A DNA stretch of 64,000 bases from the NCBI RefSeq assembly GCF_964340395.1, contig NC_135552.1:3326517-3390516 (forward strand). The letters run 5' to 3'. Shown here in pieces: positions 1 through 10,898 of this stretch. A model generated the notes under the pieces. That model saw nothing but the letters and a program-made list of their open reading frames with translations. It made no database searches and had not been told where the DNA came from. The translations under genes were made by a program, and so were the position numbers. The DNA is from Glandiceps talaboti. Lineage: Eukaryota > Hemichordata > Enteropneusta > Spengelidae. Within the stretch, counting starts at the first letter, position 1. Each line of letters opens with the position of its first letter.

Positions 1-426
1 ATTCCAGGTCACCAAACACCAAATACTATGTCTGACATTCTAGTCTTTTTAAAGACAGTGTTGACAAGTTCACGTACACAGTTTAGATACCTAAACTAGC
101 AATTTAAAGTGTATCATATTACTAAATCACTATATCAGCTCTAGTGCTTAAAGACCCCTTATATCTAGAGTCGTATTTCATGTTAATGGCTCTATTAGGA
201 TGTATCCATTCCCATAAATCAGTCCATCCTTCAAATCCAAGTAGATGTAGATCCGTCCATACAACAGTCTAGTGGAGTGGAGTCACGATGGTCACATGTT
301 TAGAGTGGCTGGCTTTGAATATGCAGGTTTAGAGTCTCGCTAAATGACGCTTGTTTCTGAATGGTTAAAAGTCATTGGGCAAGAATTGAACAGCGACTGA
401 GCCTAGACAACTGGGTTGATATAATC
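1..426. other. AT-rich DNA, no gene seen
   Basis: No reading frame of convincing composition, no tRNA-like boxes and no repeat apart from the edge of the inverted repeat that follows. Confidence 0.5.
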
Positions 427-675
427 ACAGGGAGCCAAGGAACCGTGTTACAAACAAACAAACAAATAAACAAACAAACAAACAAACAAACAAACAAACA
501 AACAAACAAAATATGCATGGGTAAATGGAATGTTATTTTAAACTATATATATGTATATGCGAACATGTACGCTACTGCAGTAATGTATTATATATGTTTC
601 TATATAATACTATCTATACAAACAACACACGTCAGATAATATATAGAAACATAACACGGTTCCTGGGCTCCCTGT
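427..675. repeat. Short inverted-repeat element around an (AAAC)n tract
   Basis: The arm at 427-450 (starting ACAGGGAGCC) matches the reverse complement of 652-675 at 23 of 24 positions. The interior starts with an (AAAC)n tract at 452-510 and continues as AT-rich DNA. Weaker similarity continues outside both arms for about 15 bases. This looks like a small non-autonomous hairpin or MITE-type element. No target-site duplication could be fixed because the outer ends are blurred. Confidence 0.55.
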
Positions 676-2414
676 CATATAATTGGGAACCTGGTAGATA
701 GATGTTGCAATGTGAATGTTTTAGTTCTATGGACGTTCAGAAGCTATAACGGATTGTATGCTCTCCATCCAAGTTTAGGAAGTGTAAATGGTCGGCTATA
801 GGTTCATGCCATGGGTAATAGTTTGAGCACAGACTACCACAGTAGAAAACACTGTATACGCTAAAGTTATCATTATTAGTGTTTGCAGACTAGCAAACAC
901 GACCGTCATGAACACGTTATATACGATATAATGACATCTATTTGATCTGCTGTTATACTAATTCTCTGTGTTATATATAAGAACATGATGTGACTTTTTT
1001 ATGATTTGATAACACATTATTTTTATCCTGACACGTACTTTCAGAGATTTATTCCCAACAAATCATAACTAGAGACACACACAGTCCCTTCTTTTCTCTC
1101 TGTACACTGTATCTGATAGAACTCAGAAAGGTCTCACAATAATATTTTAAATTTCACAACGTAAAATAATTATTGATAATCCCGCAGTACACACAAAACA
1201 AAACTCCCATGCAAATATGAAAATCAATAGCAATTATCAGTCTAAAATGTTATCAGTTATAAGACCTAACCCACATTACATTAATAAAAAAATATATAGG
1301 CCTACTTCCCTCTAATAAATACAGACACGTGGATAATGTAATGTCACACACTAATAGTATTCGATTATATAGGTACACCTCAGTCATAAACGTATAGAAG
1401 GATTGATTATTGTTGACTGAATTTGATAAACCAAAACAGTTATGTTAAAGAACCACATACTGTGCATAATTTATCGTGAATAGTACGGGAATTTTAAATA
1501 GATGCAGCATAAACTTTGATTTGGCGTAAACTCCAGGTGAGCTTATATATTATAACAAAAGCTCGAGTTAGAACTAATGTAAAATAATTGCATTGTTTAA
1601 ATTCGACTACAGTTTGTATTGCATATTGCTACACAGTAATCAATGCCGTTTGCCGAATGTCTATTGTATATAAACATCCCAAATGGAAATAAAATACAAG
1701 CTCTTATTAAATCTCCGATTTATCAATTGATAATGTAACCATAGTATTAAAAACAGCCGCTTAAATGAGTAACCTTGGTAACTAAATATCACAGTGTAAT
1801 CAAATAGAATAATCTGAGAAGTCTGATGAAGGTCGTGAATGAACAACGCTTTCACGTACATTCGTCTTGAAGGTTGACTAATTCCATAAACATTAAACTA
1901 AGATATGTAGTTATTATCGCAATGATTTTCTATTGCAGAGTACTTAAGTTGGGTTCAAATTACGAAGTCTTAAAAACAAAAATCTGTGTTTGATATCATA
2001 GCCACGTCCAATTATAACTGTTTTTTTCAATATGTACATGTACAAGGAAAGCCAGATGTGGCTCGGTTGATATACAATGTTTGAGAGCAAACACCAGATG
2101 CGTAGTTGGGGTATTCTAACATGACAAGAATGCTGGATAACACAGACTGTTGATGAAGACAACCGATTGCTACGTGTCCAGATAGGGGATACAAATAATC
2201 CCAAAGAATTCACACAACGGTTTTAACGATCAACATTTGAAACATGGTTTCCTTTTTTGTAATCTGAAGAGGATAAAAATGTGGACCCCGTCTACAATTT
2301 ACGTATGGATGTAACAAAAAGTCAAAACAAATTACATAGTGGTTAATCCATAAAAATGGTGACATGGTCTCATGCATCCATTTATACATAGTTTGAGATG
2401 AAGTTCTAACGTTA
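676..2414. other. AT-rich DNA downstream of the receptor gene
   Basis: This is the 3' side of the minus-strand receptor gene. I see no convincing reading frame, and no AATAAA (TTTATT on the plus strand) close to the stop, so the 3' end of that transcript is not placed. The sequence is otherwise featureless. Confidence 0.45.
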
Positions 2415-3518
2415 TCAGTAACGGTTGATGCGACATCTTAAAACTCGGGTGAAGGCCTTTTTAAACTCTTTGTGTGAGAAGGTATATATGATTGGGTTCA
2501 ACATCGAGTTGACGTAGCCCAGCCAGGCAAAGAACGCTATGGCTATGGGATGAACACGGCAGTGCCTACAAAACGGCAAGACAACTGCGAGTATAAAGAA
2601 TGGCAACCAACATAACACAAATGCACCGATCACTAGTCCCAATGTCTTAGCTGCTTTACGTTCTTTCACGACACAAATTAATCGCGTATCATTAATTGCA
2701 GATGCGTCGCTTCGTGTCCTGTCCCGTTTTACGTGGTCAAGACCCTGTTCCCTGGGAACTGCCAGAACCGAATCCCCGTGCGGCGTCAGGTTTTGTCGGC
2801 GAGTCGTTTGAACTTGAATTGTCGTACCGACTTGGTTTCTCCTGATACTTAGTTTGGCAGCATTGAATATCCTCCAGTAGACAAAAAGTATGATGGTTAA
2901 CGGTAGATAGAAGGCGAACAGTGTGGAGTATATCGTGTATGCTTGATCCTGACTGATGAGGCACTGCTTTGGGTCAGCCCGGTCGTTTGGAGTTCGCCAT
3001 CCGAAAAGTGGCGGTATAGATACGAGGGCAGAAATCACCCAGACGCTGACGATCATAACAGCTGCCCGGCGTGGGGTTCTTTTGGTCACGTATTCCAGTG
3101 GTTTAGTTATTGCCCAATATCTATCCAACGCTATCACAGTCAAACTAAGAATACTTGCCGTACAACACAGTACATCCAATGATATAAATATATCACAAAA
3201 TATTGTTCCAAAAATCCATATTTCCGTCATATCATAAGCTAGTCGAATTGGCATCACGAGAAGCGATACAAGAAGATCGGCAAGGGCTAGGGAACCTATG
3301 AGATAATTGGCAGCAGTTTTGATGTTCTTCTCAACTGCCAGCGCTACTATCACCAACGAATTACCGAACACCGATAACACGATGACAGCAGTCACCAAAA
3401 CCAAGGCTGTCAGTTTTGACGCGTCGAGTGGGACAGATTGCGAACCATCTTCACTGGTAGCATTATCAAATACCGTAAAGTCCGTGGAGAACGCTGCAAC
3501 TGTGCTGCTACCATTCAT
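2415..3518 (-). CDS. 5-HT1-like serotonin receptor (class A GPCR), single exon
   Basis: A complete 367-residue seven-helix receptor, with the ATG at 3518-3516 and a TGA at 2417-2415. The N-terminus has sequons at N3 and N19. Visible landmarks are D81 (2.50), C108 paired with C186 of loop 2, D115 (3.32, the amine-binding aspartate), DRYWAIT 132-138, FGWRTPNDR 172-180, YTIYST 194-199 in helix 5, CWLPFF 303-308 in helix 6, WLGYVNSMLNPIIY 332-345 in helix 7, and a short tail with C362 as a possible palmitoylation site. The helix 3 to loop 2 stretch and KAAKTLG before helix 6 read like vertebrate 5-HT1A. In that family the receptor couples to Gi/o and lowers cAMP at the plasma membrane of neurons. 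The third inner loop is short (about 60 residues). Position 7.39 is A331, where human 5-HT1A has Asn. The gene is intronless, as in vertebrate 5-HT1A. A 5-HT1 sub-type or another closely related amine receptor cannot be excluded without a tree. Confidence 0.93.
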   Translation of the reverse strand: MNGSSTVAAFSTDFTVFDNATSEDGSQSVPLDASKLTALVLVTAVIVLSVFGNSLVIVALAVEKNIKTAANYLIGSLALADLLVSLLVMPIRLAYDMTEIWIFGTIFCDIFISLDVLCCTASILSLTVIALDRYWAITKPLEYVTKRTPRRAAVMIVSVWVISALVSIPPLFGWRTPNDRADPKQCLISQDQAYTIYSTLFAFYLPLTIILFVYWRIFNAAKLSIRRNQVGTTIQVQTTRRQNLTPHGDSVLAVPREQGLDHVKRDRTRSDASAINDTRLICVVKERKAAKTLGLVIGAFVLCWLPFFILAVVLPFCRHCRVHPIAIAFFAWLGYVNSMLNPIIYTFSHKEFKKAFTRVLRCRINRY

Positions 3519-3966
3519 TGCTGACCACTTTATCCGAATCCAAGTGATAAAAGACGTTCGACAAACTTATATTCAGTGTCAGGCGAGACTTCGGAACATC
3601 TGTATTCGTAGTGGTCTGGGTTACAACTGTTTCTGTGTCGAGGTTCTCCGAAAACGTATATTTTACTTACAGCTGTGGTGATTGAATTATAACACGTTCC
3701 TTAATAAGGTAACTATCATATGTCAACAATGTTATACCACATAGTGATGCCTATCAAACATCTCTCGGCAATAATTTCGCCACTGAAATATGCGCATGCG
3801 TTGGTTATCACAATGATTTCCAACTTTCTACAATCCGAAAACAGGGAGATCATGAAGATCAAGTCGTAGGCAAAGCAAATTTAGATTTTCTACATTTGAA
3901 TAAAAGACGACACTGTTATTGCCTATGTTCAGAAAGGATACCTCAAACGTTGACATGTTTTATGAA
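3519..3966. other. Upstream region of the receptor gene
   Basis: This is the presumed 5' untranslated and promoter region for the minus-strand receptor. No clear TATA box or initiator stands out. Plus-strand reading frames that run through the start of the receptor gene are shadows of it. Confidence 0.4.
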
Positions 3967-4055
<89 letters not shown>

Positions 4056-4127
4056 ACTATGTATCTATATATCTATCTATCTATCTATCTATCTATCTAA
4101 CTATGTATCTATCTATCTATCTATCTA

Positions 4128-4185
<58 letters not shown>

Positions 4186-4415
4186 CGTCCGTCCGTCCGT
4201 CCGTCCGTCCGTCCATCAAACTATACATACATACATACATACATACATACATACATACATACATACATACATGCATGCATGCATGCATGCATGCATGCAT
4301 GCATGCATACATACACACACACATACATACATACATACATACATACATACATACACATACATACATACATACATACATACATACATACATACATACATAC
4401 ATACATACATACATA
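3967..4415. repeat. Compound tetranucleotide microsatellite
   Basis: Blocks follow one another: (CTAT)n to about 4130, (CTGT)n to about 4180, (CCGT)n to about 4213, then (ATAC)n from about 4223, (ATGC)n at about 4271-4306, and (ATAC)n with short ACAC interruptions to the end. Each neighbouring block differs from the last by a single transition. Open frames here (YLSI- and CMYV-type repeats) are artefacts of the 4-bp period. Confidence 0.95.
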
Positions 4416-4811
4416 GGAATGTAAAAGTAATAATTGATACAGTCCTTATCAATCAGTATAATCCTTGACGTTTCGTAAAACAATTCTTTAACAAAGATAA
4501 ACATGGGTTATCGAACGAATGACAGACATGCGGACAGACAGACAGACATGTTGAGATTGGTGATGAGTAATTTACATCAATTTACATTATCGTCTTTCTC
4601 TCCCAGATGACAATAATCAACTTCAGAATATTTCTGTTCTATCTTTATACAGAAGTACATGTTTGATTGTACCACCTGGGCTATGCCTACGAGGCAGAAA
4701 CCGGAGTTAGTGAATCGCAGCCTCACATATTATCTTACACTACGAAATGTTACTATAAATACACTTCGAACTTTAAAAAGTACACCCATTTCAACCTCTG
4801 CATGAATACGG
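4416..4811. other. Unremarkable AT-rich DNA
   Basis: This is the left flank of the foldback element. No gene or repeat was recognised apart from a short GACAGACAGACA stretch near 4535. Confidence 0.5.
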
Positions 4812-4820
4812 TACAAACGC
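4812..4820. repeat. Target-site duplication, left copy
   Basis: TACAAACGC stands immediately before the first base of the foldback element and is repeated exactly at 10890-10898, immediately after its last base. A 9-bp duplication is the length made by Drosophila FB elements and by Mutator-like transposases. Confidence 0.9.
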
Positions 4821-7800
4821 GGGTGACCCTAAAACGAATGACAACCTGAATGACGGAAAACGAATGACAGCATTTCTAGGTGGTAAACAGTGGAATGACA
4901 CCCTTTTCTACATTCAGTTAGTTGAATGACACCCTCTGCACTGTAAAACCAGTGGAATGACAGCCGCCACTCTATAAAATAAGTGGAATGACAGCACTTT
5001 CAACGCTTTAGAACTGGAATGACAGCATTTCTAGGTGGTAAACAGTGGAATGACACCCTTTTCTACATTCAGTTAGTTGAATGACACCCTCTGCACTGTA
5101 GAACCACTGGAATGACAGCCGCCACTCTATAAAATAAGTGGAATGACAGCATTTTCAATGCTTTAGAACTGGAATGACTGCATTTCTAGGTGGTAAACAG
5201 TGGAATGACACCCTTTTCTACATTCAGTTAGTTGAATGACACACTCTGCACTGTAGAACCAGTGGAATGACAGCCGCCACTCTATAAAATAAGTGGAATG
5301 ACAGCATTTTTAATGCTTTGGAACTGGAATGACAGCATTTCTAGGTGGTAAACAGTGGAATGACACCCTTTTCTACATTCAGTTAGTTGAATGACACCCT
5401 CTGCACTGTAAAACCAGTGGAATGACAGCCGCCACTCTATAAAATAAGTGGAATGACAGCACTTTCAACGCTTTAGAACTGGAATGACAGCATTTCTAGG
5501 TGGTAAACAGTGGAATGACACCCTTTTCTACATTCAGTTAGTTGAATGACACCCTCTGCACTGTAGAACCACTGGAATGACAGCCGCCACTCTATAAAAT
5601 AAGTGGAATGACAGCATTTTCAATGCTTTAGAACTGGAATGACTGCATTTCTAGGTGGTAAACAGTGGAATGACACCCTTTTCTACATTCAGTTAGTTGA
5701 ATGACACACTCTGCACTGTAGAACCAGTGGAATGACAGCCGCCACTCTATAAAATAAGTGGAATGACAGCATTTTTAATGCTTTGGAACTGGAATGACAG
5801 CATTTCTAGGTGGTAAACAGTGGAATGACACCCTTTTCTACATTCAGTTAGTTGAATGACACCCTCTGCACTGTAAAACCAGTGGAATGACAGCCGCCAC
5901 TCTATAAAATAAGTGGAATGACAGCACTTTCAACGCTTTAGAAGTGGAATGACAGCATTTCTAGGTGGTAAACAGTGGAATGACACCCTTTTCTACATTC
6001 AGTTAGTTGAATGACACCCTCTGCACTGTAGAACCACTGGAATGACAGCCGCCACTCTATAAAATAAGTGGAATGACAGCATTTTCAATGCTTTAGAACT
6101 GGAATGACTGCATTTCTAGGTGGTAAACAGTGGAATGACACCCTTTTCTACATTCAGTTAGTTGAATGACACACTCTGCACTGTAGAACCAGTGGAATGA
6201 CAGCCGCCACTCTATAAAATAAGTGGAATGACAGCATTTTTAATGCTTTGGAACTGGAATGACAGCATTTCTAGGTGGTAAACAGGGGAATGACACCCTT
6301 TTCTACATTCAGTTAGTTGAATGACACCCTCTACACTGTAGAACCAGTGGAATGACAGCCGCCACTCTATAAAATAAGTGGAATGACAGCATTTTCAATG
6401 CTTTAGAACTGGAATGACAGCATTTCTAGGTGGTAAACAGTGGAATGACACCCTTTTCTACATTCAGTTAGTTGAATGACACCCTCTGCACTGTAGAACC
6501 ACTGGAATGACAGCCGCCACTCTATAAAATAAGTGGAATGACAGCATTTTCAATGCTTTAGAACTGGAATGACAGCATTTCTAGGTGATAAACAGTGGAA
6601 TGACACCCTTTTCTACAATCAGTTAGTTGAATGACACCCTCTGCACTGTAGAACCACTGGAATGACAGCCGCCACTCTATAAAATAAGTGGAATGACAGC
6701 ATTTTCAATGCTTTAGAACTGGAATGACAGCATTTCTAGGTGGTAAACAGTGGAATGACACCCTTTTCTACAATCAGTTAGTTGAATGACACCCTCTGCA
6801 CTGTAGAACCACTGGAATGACAGCCGCCACTCTATAAAATAAGTGGAATGACAGCACTTTCAACGCTTTAGAACTGGAATGACAGCATTTCTAGGTGGTA
6901 AACAGTGGAATGACACCCTTTTCTACATTCAGTTAGTTGAATGACACACTCTGCACTGTAGAACCACTGGAATGACAGCCGCCACTCTATAAAATAAGTG
7001 GAATGACAGCATTTTCAATGCTTTAGAACTGGAATGACAGCATTTCTAGGTGATAAACAGTGGAATGACACCCTTTTCTACAATCAGTTAGTTGAATGCC
7101 ACCGTCTGCACTGTAGAACCACTGGAATGACAGCCGCCACTCTATAAAATAAGTGGAATGACAGCATTTTTAATGCTTTAGAACTGGAATGACAGCATTT
7201 CTAGGTGGTAAACAGTGGAATGACACCCTTTTCTACAATCAGTTAGTTGAATGACACCCTCTGCACTGTAGAACCACTGGAATGACAGCCGCCACTCTAT
7301 AAAATAAGTGGAATGACAGCATTTTCAATGCTTTAGAACTGGAATGACAGCATTTCTAGATGGTAAACAGTGGAATGACACCCTTTTCTACATTCAGTTA
7401 GTTGAATGACACCCTTTGCACTGTAGAACCAGTGGAATGACAGCCGCCACTCTATAAAATAAGTGGAATGACAGCATTTTTAATGCTTTAGAACTGGAAT
7501 GACCGCATTGCTAGGTGGTAAACAGTGGAATGACACCCTTTTCTACATTCCGTTAGTTGAATGACACACTCTGCACTGTAGAACCACTGGAATGACAGCC
7601 GCCACTCTATAAAATAAGTGGAATGACAGCATTTTCAATGCTTTAGAACTGGAATGACAGCATTTCTAGGTGATAAACAGTGGAATGACACCCTTTTCTA
7701 CAATCAGTTAGTTGAATGCCACCGTCTGCACTGTAGAACCAGTGGAATGACAGCCGCCACTCTATAAAATAAGTGGAATGACAGCATTTTCAATGTTTTA

Positions 7801-8648
7801 GAACTGGAATGACAGCTTTTCTAGGTGGTAAACAGTGGAATGACACCCTTTTCTACATTCAGTTAGTTGAATGACACCCTCTACACTGTAGAACCACTGG
7901 AATGACAGCCGCCACTCTATAAAATAAGTGGAATGACAGCATTTGTAATGCTTTGGAACTGGAATGACAGCATTTCTAGGTGGTAAACAGTGGAATGACA
8001 CCTTTTTCTACAATCAGTTAGTTGAATGACACACTCTGCACTGTAGAACCACTGGAATGACAGCCGCCACTCTATAAAATAAGTGGAATGACAGCATTTT
8101 CAATGTTTTAGAACTGGAATGACAGCTTTTCTAGGTGGTAAACAGTGGAATGACACCCTTTTCTACATTCAGTTAGTTGAATGACACCCTCTACACTGTA
8201 GAACCAGTGGAATGACAGCCGCCACTCTATAAAATAAGTGGAATGACAGCATTTTCAATGTTTTAGAACTGGAATGACAGCTTTTCTAGGTGGTAAACAG
8301 TGGAATGACACCCTTTTCTACATTCAGTTAGTTGAATGACACCCTCTACACTGTAGAACCACTGGAATGACAGCCGCCACTCTATAAAATAAGTGGAATG
8401 ACAGCATTTGTAATGCTTTGGAACTGGAATGACAGCATTTCTAGGTGGTAAACAGTGGAATGACACCTTTTTCTACAATCAGTTAGTTGAATGACACACT
8501 CTGCACTGTAGAACCACTGGAATGACAGCCGCCACTCTATAAAATAAGTGGAATGACAGCATTTTAAATGCTTTAGAACTGGAATGACAGCATTTCTAGG
8601 TGGTAAACAGTGGAATGACATCCTTTTCTACAATCAGTTGAATGACAC
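4821..8648 (+). repeat. Left arm of the foldback element (~24 x 155 bp)
   Basis: A unique head of about 36 bp is followed by 155-bp units. Variants recur every third unit, so the early part of the arm (about 4860-6300) has a 465-bp higher-order period: the CACTTTCAACGCTTT variant returns at about 4997, 5462 and 5927. A second 465-bp duplication is visible near 7798 and 8263. Confidence 0.9.
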
Positions 8649-10889
8649 ACTGTTTACTACCTAGAAATGCTGTCATTCCAGTCCTAAAGCATTGAAAATG
8701 CTGTCATTCCACTTATTTTATAGAGTGGCGGCTGTCATTCCACTGGTTTTACAGTGCAGAGGGTGTCATTCAACTAACTGAATGTAGAAAAGGGTGTCAT
8801 TCCACTGTTAACCACCTAGAAATGCTGTCATTCCAGTTCCAAAGCATTTAAAATGCTGTCATTCCACTTATTTTATAGAGTGGCGGCTGTCATTCCAGTG
8901 GTTCTATAGTGTAGAGGGTGTCATTCAACTAACTGAATGTAGAAAAGGGTGTCATTCCACTGTTTACCACCTAGAAATGCTGTCATTCCAGTTCTAAAGC
9001 ATTGAAAATGCTGTCATTCCACTTATTTTATAGAGTGGCGGCTGTCATTCCACTGGTTTTACAGTGTAGAGGGTGTCATTCAACTAACTGAATGTAGAAA
9101 AGGGTGTCATTCCACTGTTTACCACCTAGAAATGCTGTCATTCCAGTTCTAAAGCATTAAAAATGCTGTCATTCCACTTATTTTATAGAGTGGCGGCTGT
9201 CATTCCACTGGTTTTACAGTGCAGAGGGTGTCATTCAACTAACTGAATGTAGAAAAGGGTGTCATTCCACTGTTTACCACCTAGAAATGCTGTCATTCCA
9301 GTTCCAAAGCATTAAAAATGCTGTCATTCCACTTATTTTATAGAGTGGCGGCTGTCATTCCAGTGGTTCTACAGTGCAGAGTGTGTCATTCAACTAACTG
9401 ATTGTAGAAAAGGGTGTCATTCCACTGTTTACCACCTAGAAATGCTGTCATTCCAGTTCTAAAGCATTAAAAATGCTGTCATTCCACTTATTTTATAGAG
9501 TGGCGGCTGTCATTCCACTGGTTTTACAGTGCAGAGGGTGTCATTCAACTAACTGATTGTAGAAAAGGGTGTCATTCCACTGTTTACCACCTAGAAATTC
9601 TGTCATTCCCGTTCCAAAGCATTAAAAATGCTGTCATTCCACTTATTTTATAGAGTGGCGGCTGTCATTCCAGTGGTTCTATAGTGTAGAGGGTGTCATT
9701 CAACTAACTGAATGTAGAAAAGGGTGTCATTCCACTGTTTACCGCCTAGAAATGCTGTCATTCCAGTTCTAAAGCATTGAAAATGCTGTCATTCCACTTA
9801 TTTTATAGAGTGGCGGCTGTCATTCCACTGGTTTTACAGTGCAGAGGGTGTCATTCAACTAACTGAATGTAGAAAAGGGTGTCATTCCACTGTTTACCAC
9901 CTAGAAATGCTGTCATTCCAGTTCCAAAGCATTAAAAATGCTGTCATTCCACTTATTTTATAGAGTGGCGGCTGTCATTCCACTGGTTTTACAGTGCAGA
10001 GGGTGTCATTCAACTAACTGATTGTAGAAAAGGGTGTCATTCCACTGTTTACCACCTAGAAATTCTGTCATTCCCGTTCCAAAGCATTAAAAATGCTGTC
10101 ATTCCACTTATTTTATAGAGTGGCGGCTGTCATTCCAGTGGTTCTACAGTGTAGAGGGTGTCATTCAACTAACTGAATGTAGAAAAGGGTGTCATTCCAC
10201 TGTTTACCGCCTAGAAATGCTGTCATTCCAGTTCTAAAGCATTGAAAATGCTGTCATTCCACTTATTTTATAGAGTGGCGGCTGTCATTCCACTGGTTTT
10301 ACAGTGCAGAGGGTGTCATTCAACTAACTGAATGTAGAAAAGGGTGTCATTCCACTGTTTACCACCTAGAAATGCTGTCATTCCAGTTCCAAAGCATTAA
10401 AAATGCTGTCATTCCACTTATTTTATAGAGTGGCGGCTGTCATTCCACTGGTTTTACAGTGCAGAGGGTGTCATTCAACTAACTGATTGTAGAAAAGGGT
10501 GTCATTCCACTGTTTACCACCTAGAAATTCTGTCATTCCCGTTCCAAAGCATTAAAAATGCTGTCATTCCACTTATTTTATAGAGTGGCGGCTGTCATTC
10601 CAGTGGTTCTATAGTGTAGAGGGTGTCATTCAACTAACTGAATGTAGAAAAGGGTGTCATTCCACTGTTTACCGCCTAGAAATGCTGTCATTCCAGTTCT
10701 AAAGCATTGAAAATGCTGTCATTCCACTTATTTTATAGAGTGGCGGCTGTCATTCCACTGGTTTTACAGTGCAGAGGGTGTCATTCAACTAACTGAATGT
10801 AGAAAAGGGTGTCATTCCACTGTTTACCACCTAGAAATGCTGTCATTCGTTTTCCGTCATTCAGGTTGTCATTCGTTTTAGGGTCACCC
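8649..10889 (-). repeat. Right arm of the foldback element (~14 x 155 bp, inverted)
   Basis: The same 155-bp unit in reverse orientation. It also has a 465-bp higher-order period: the variant CTAGAAATTCTGTCATTCCC recurs with its AATTC at 9596, 10061 and 10526. The arm ends in the inverted copy of the unique head. Confidence 0.9.
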
Positions 10890-10898
10890 TACAAACGC
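10890..10898. repeat. Target-site duplication, right copy
   Basis: TACAAACGC, identical to 4812-4820, directly after the terminal GGGTCACCC of the foldback element. Confidence 0.9.

Larger units (their letters stand above)
4821..10889. mobile_element. 6.07-kb foldback (FB-like) element built of 155-bp tandem units
   Basis: Both ends begin with the same inverted sequence, GGGTGACCCTAAAACGAATG, and the terminal match continues for well over 150 bases. Inside it the element is two tandem arrays of a 155-bp unit, in plus orientation from about 4857 to 8648 (about 24 copies) and inverted from about 8650 to 10845 (about 14 copies). Each unit is five modules of 30-32 bp, each starting with (G)GAATGACA. 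There is no spacer between the arms and no coding sequence. The short open frames seen inside are translations of the repeat. An exact 9-bp target-site duplication flanks it. The architecture matches foldback elements such as Drosophila FB and sea-urchin TU elements. The transposase would have to come from elsewhere, plausibly a Mutator-like or related enzyme (inference from the duplication length). Confidence 0.9.

Noticed and set aside
2737-3681. Frames of 75-124 codons overlapping the receptor gene
   Set aside because: Shadow frames of the 5-HT1-like gene on the other strand or frame.
3896-4504. Frames of 60-190 codons rich in YLSI, HTYI, CMYV
   Set aside because: They come from tetranucleotide repeats. 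The same holds for 28240-28728, 31663-32036, 32070-32519, 34515-34793 and 48784-49135.
7798-8621. Minus-strand frames MSFHCLPPRNAVIPV
   Set aside because: They are the foldback 155-bp unit; identical copies lie 465 bp apart and other units are interrupted.
4821-10889. CRISPR array (regular ~31-bp repeats)
   Set aside because: Modules are contiguous with recurrent, not unique, spacers, in two inverted arms with target duplications, in animal DNA. It is a foldback element.
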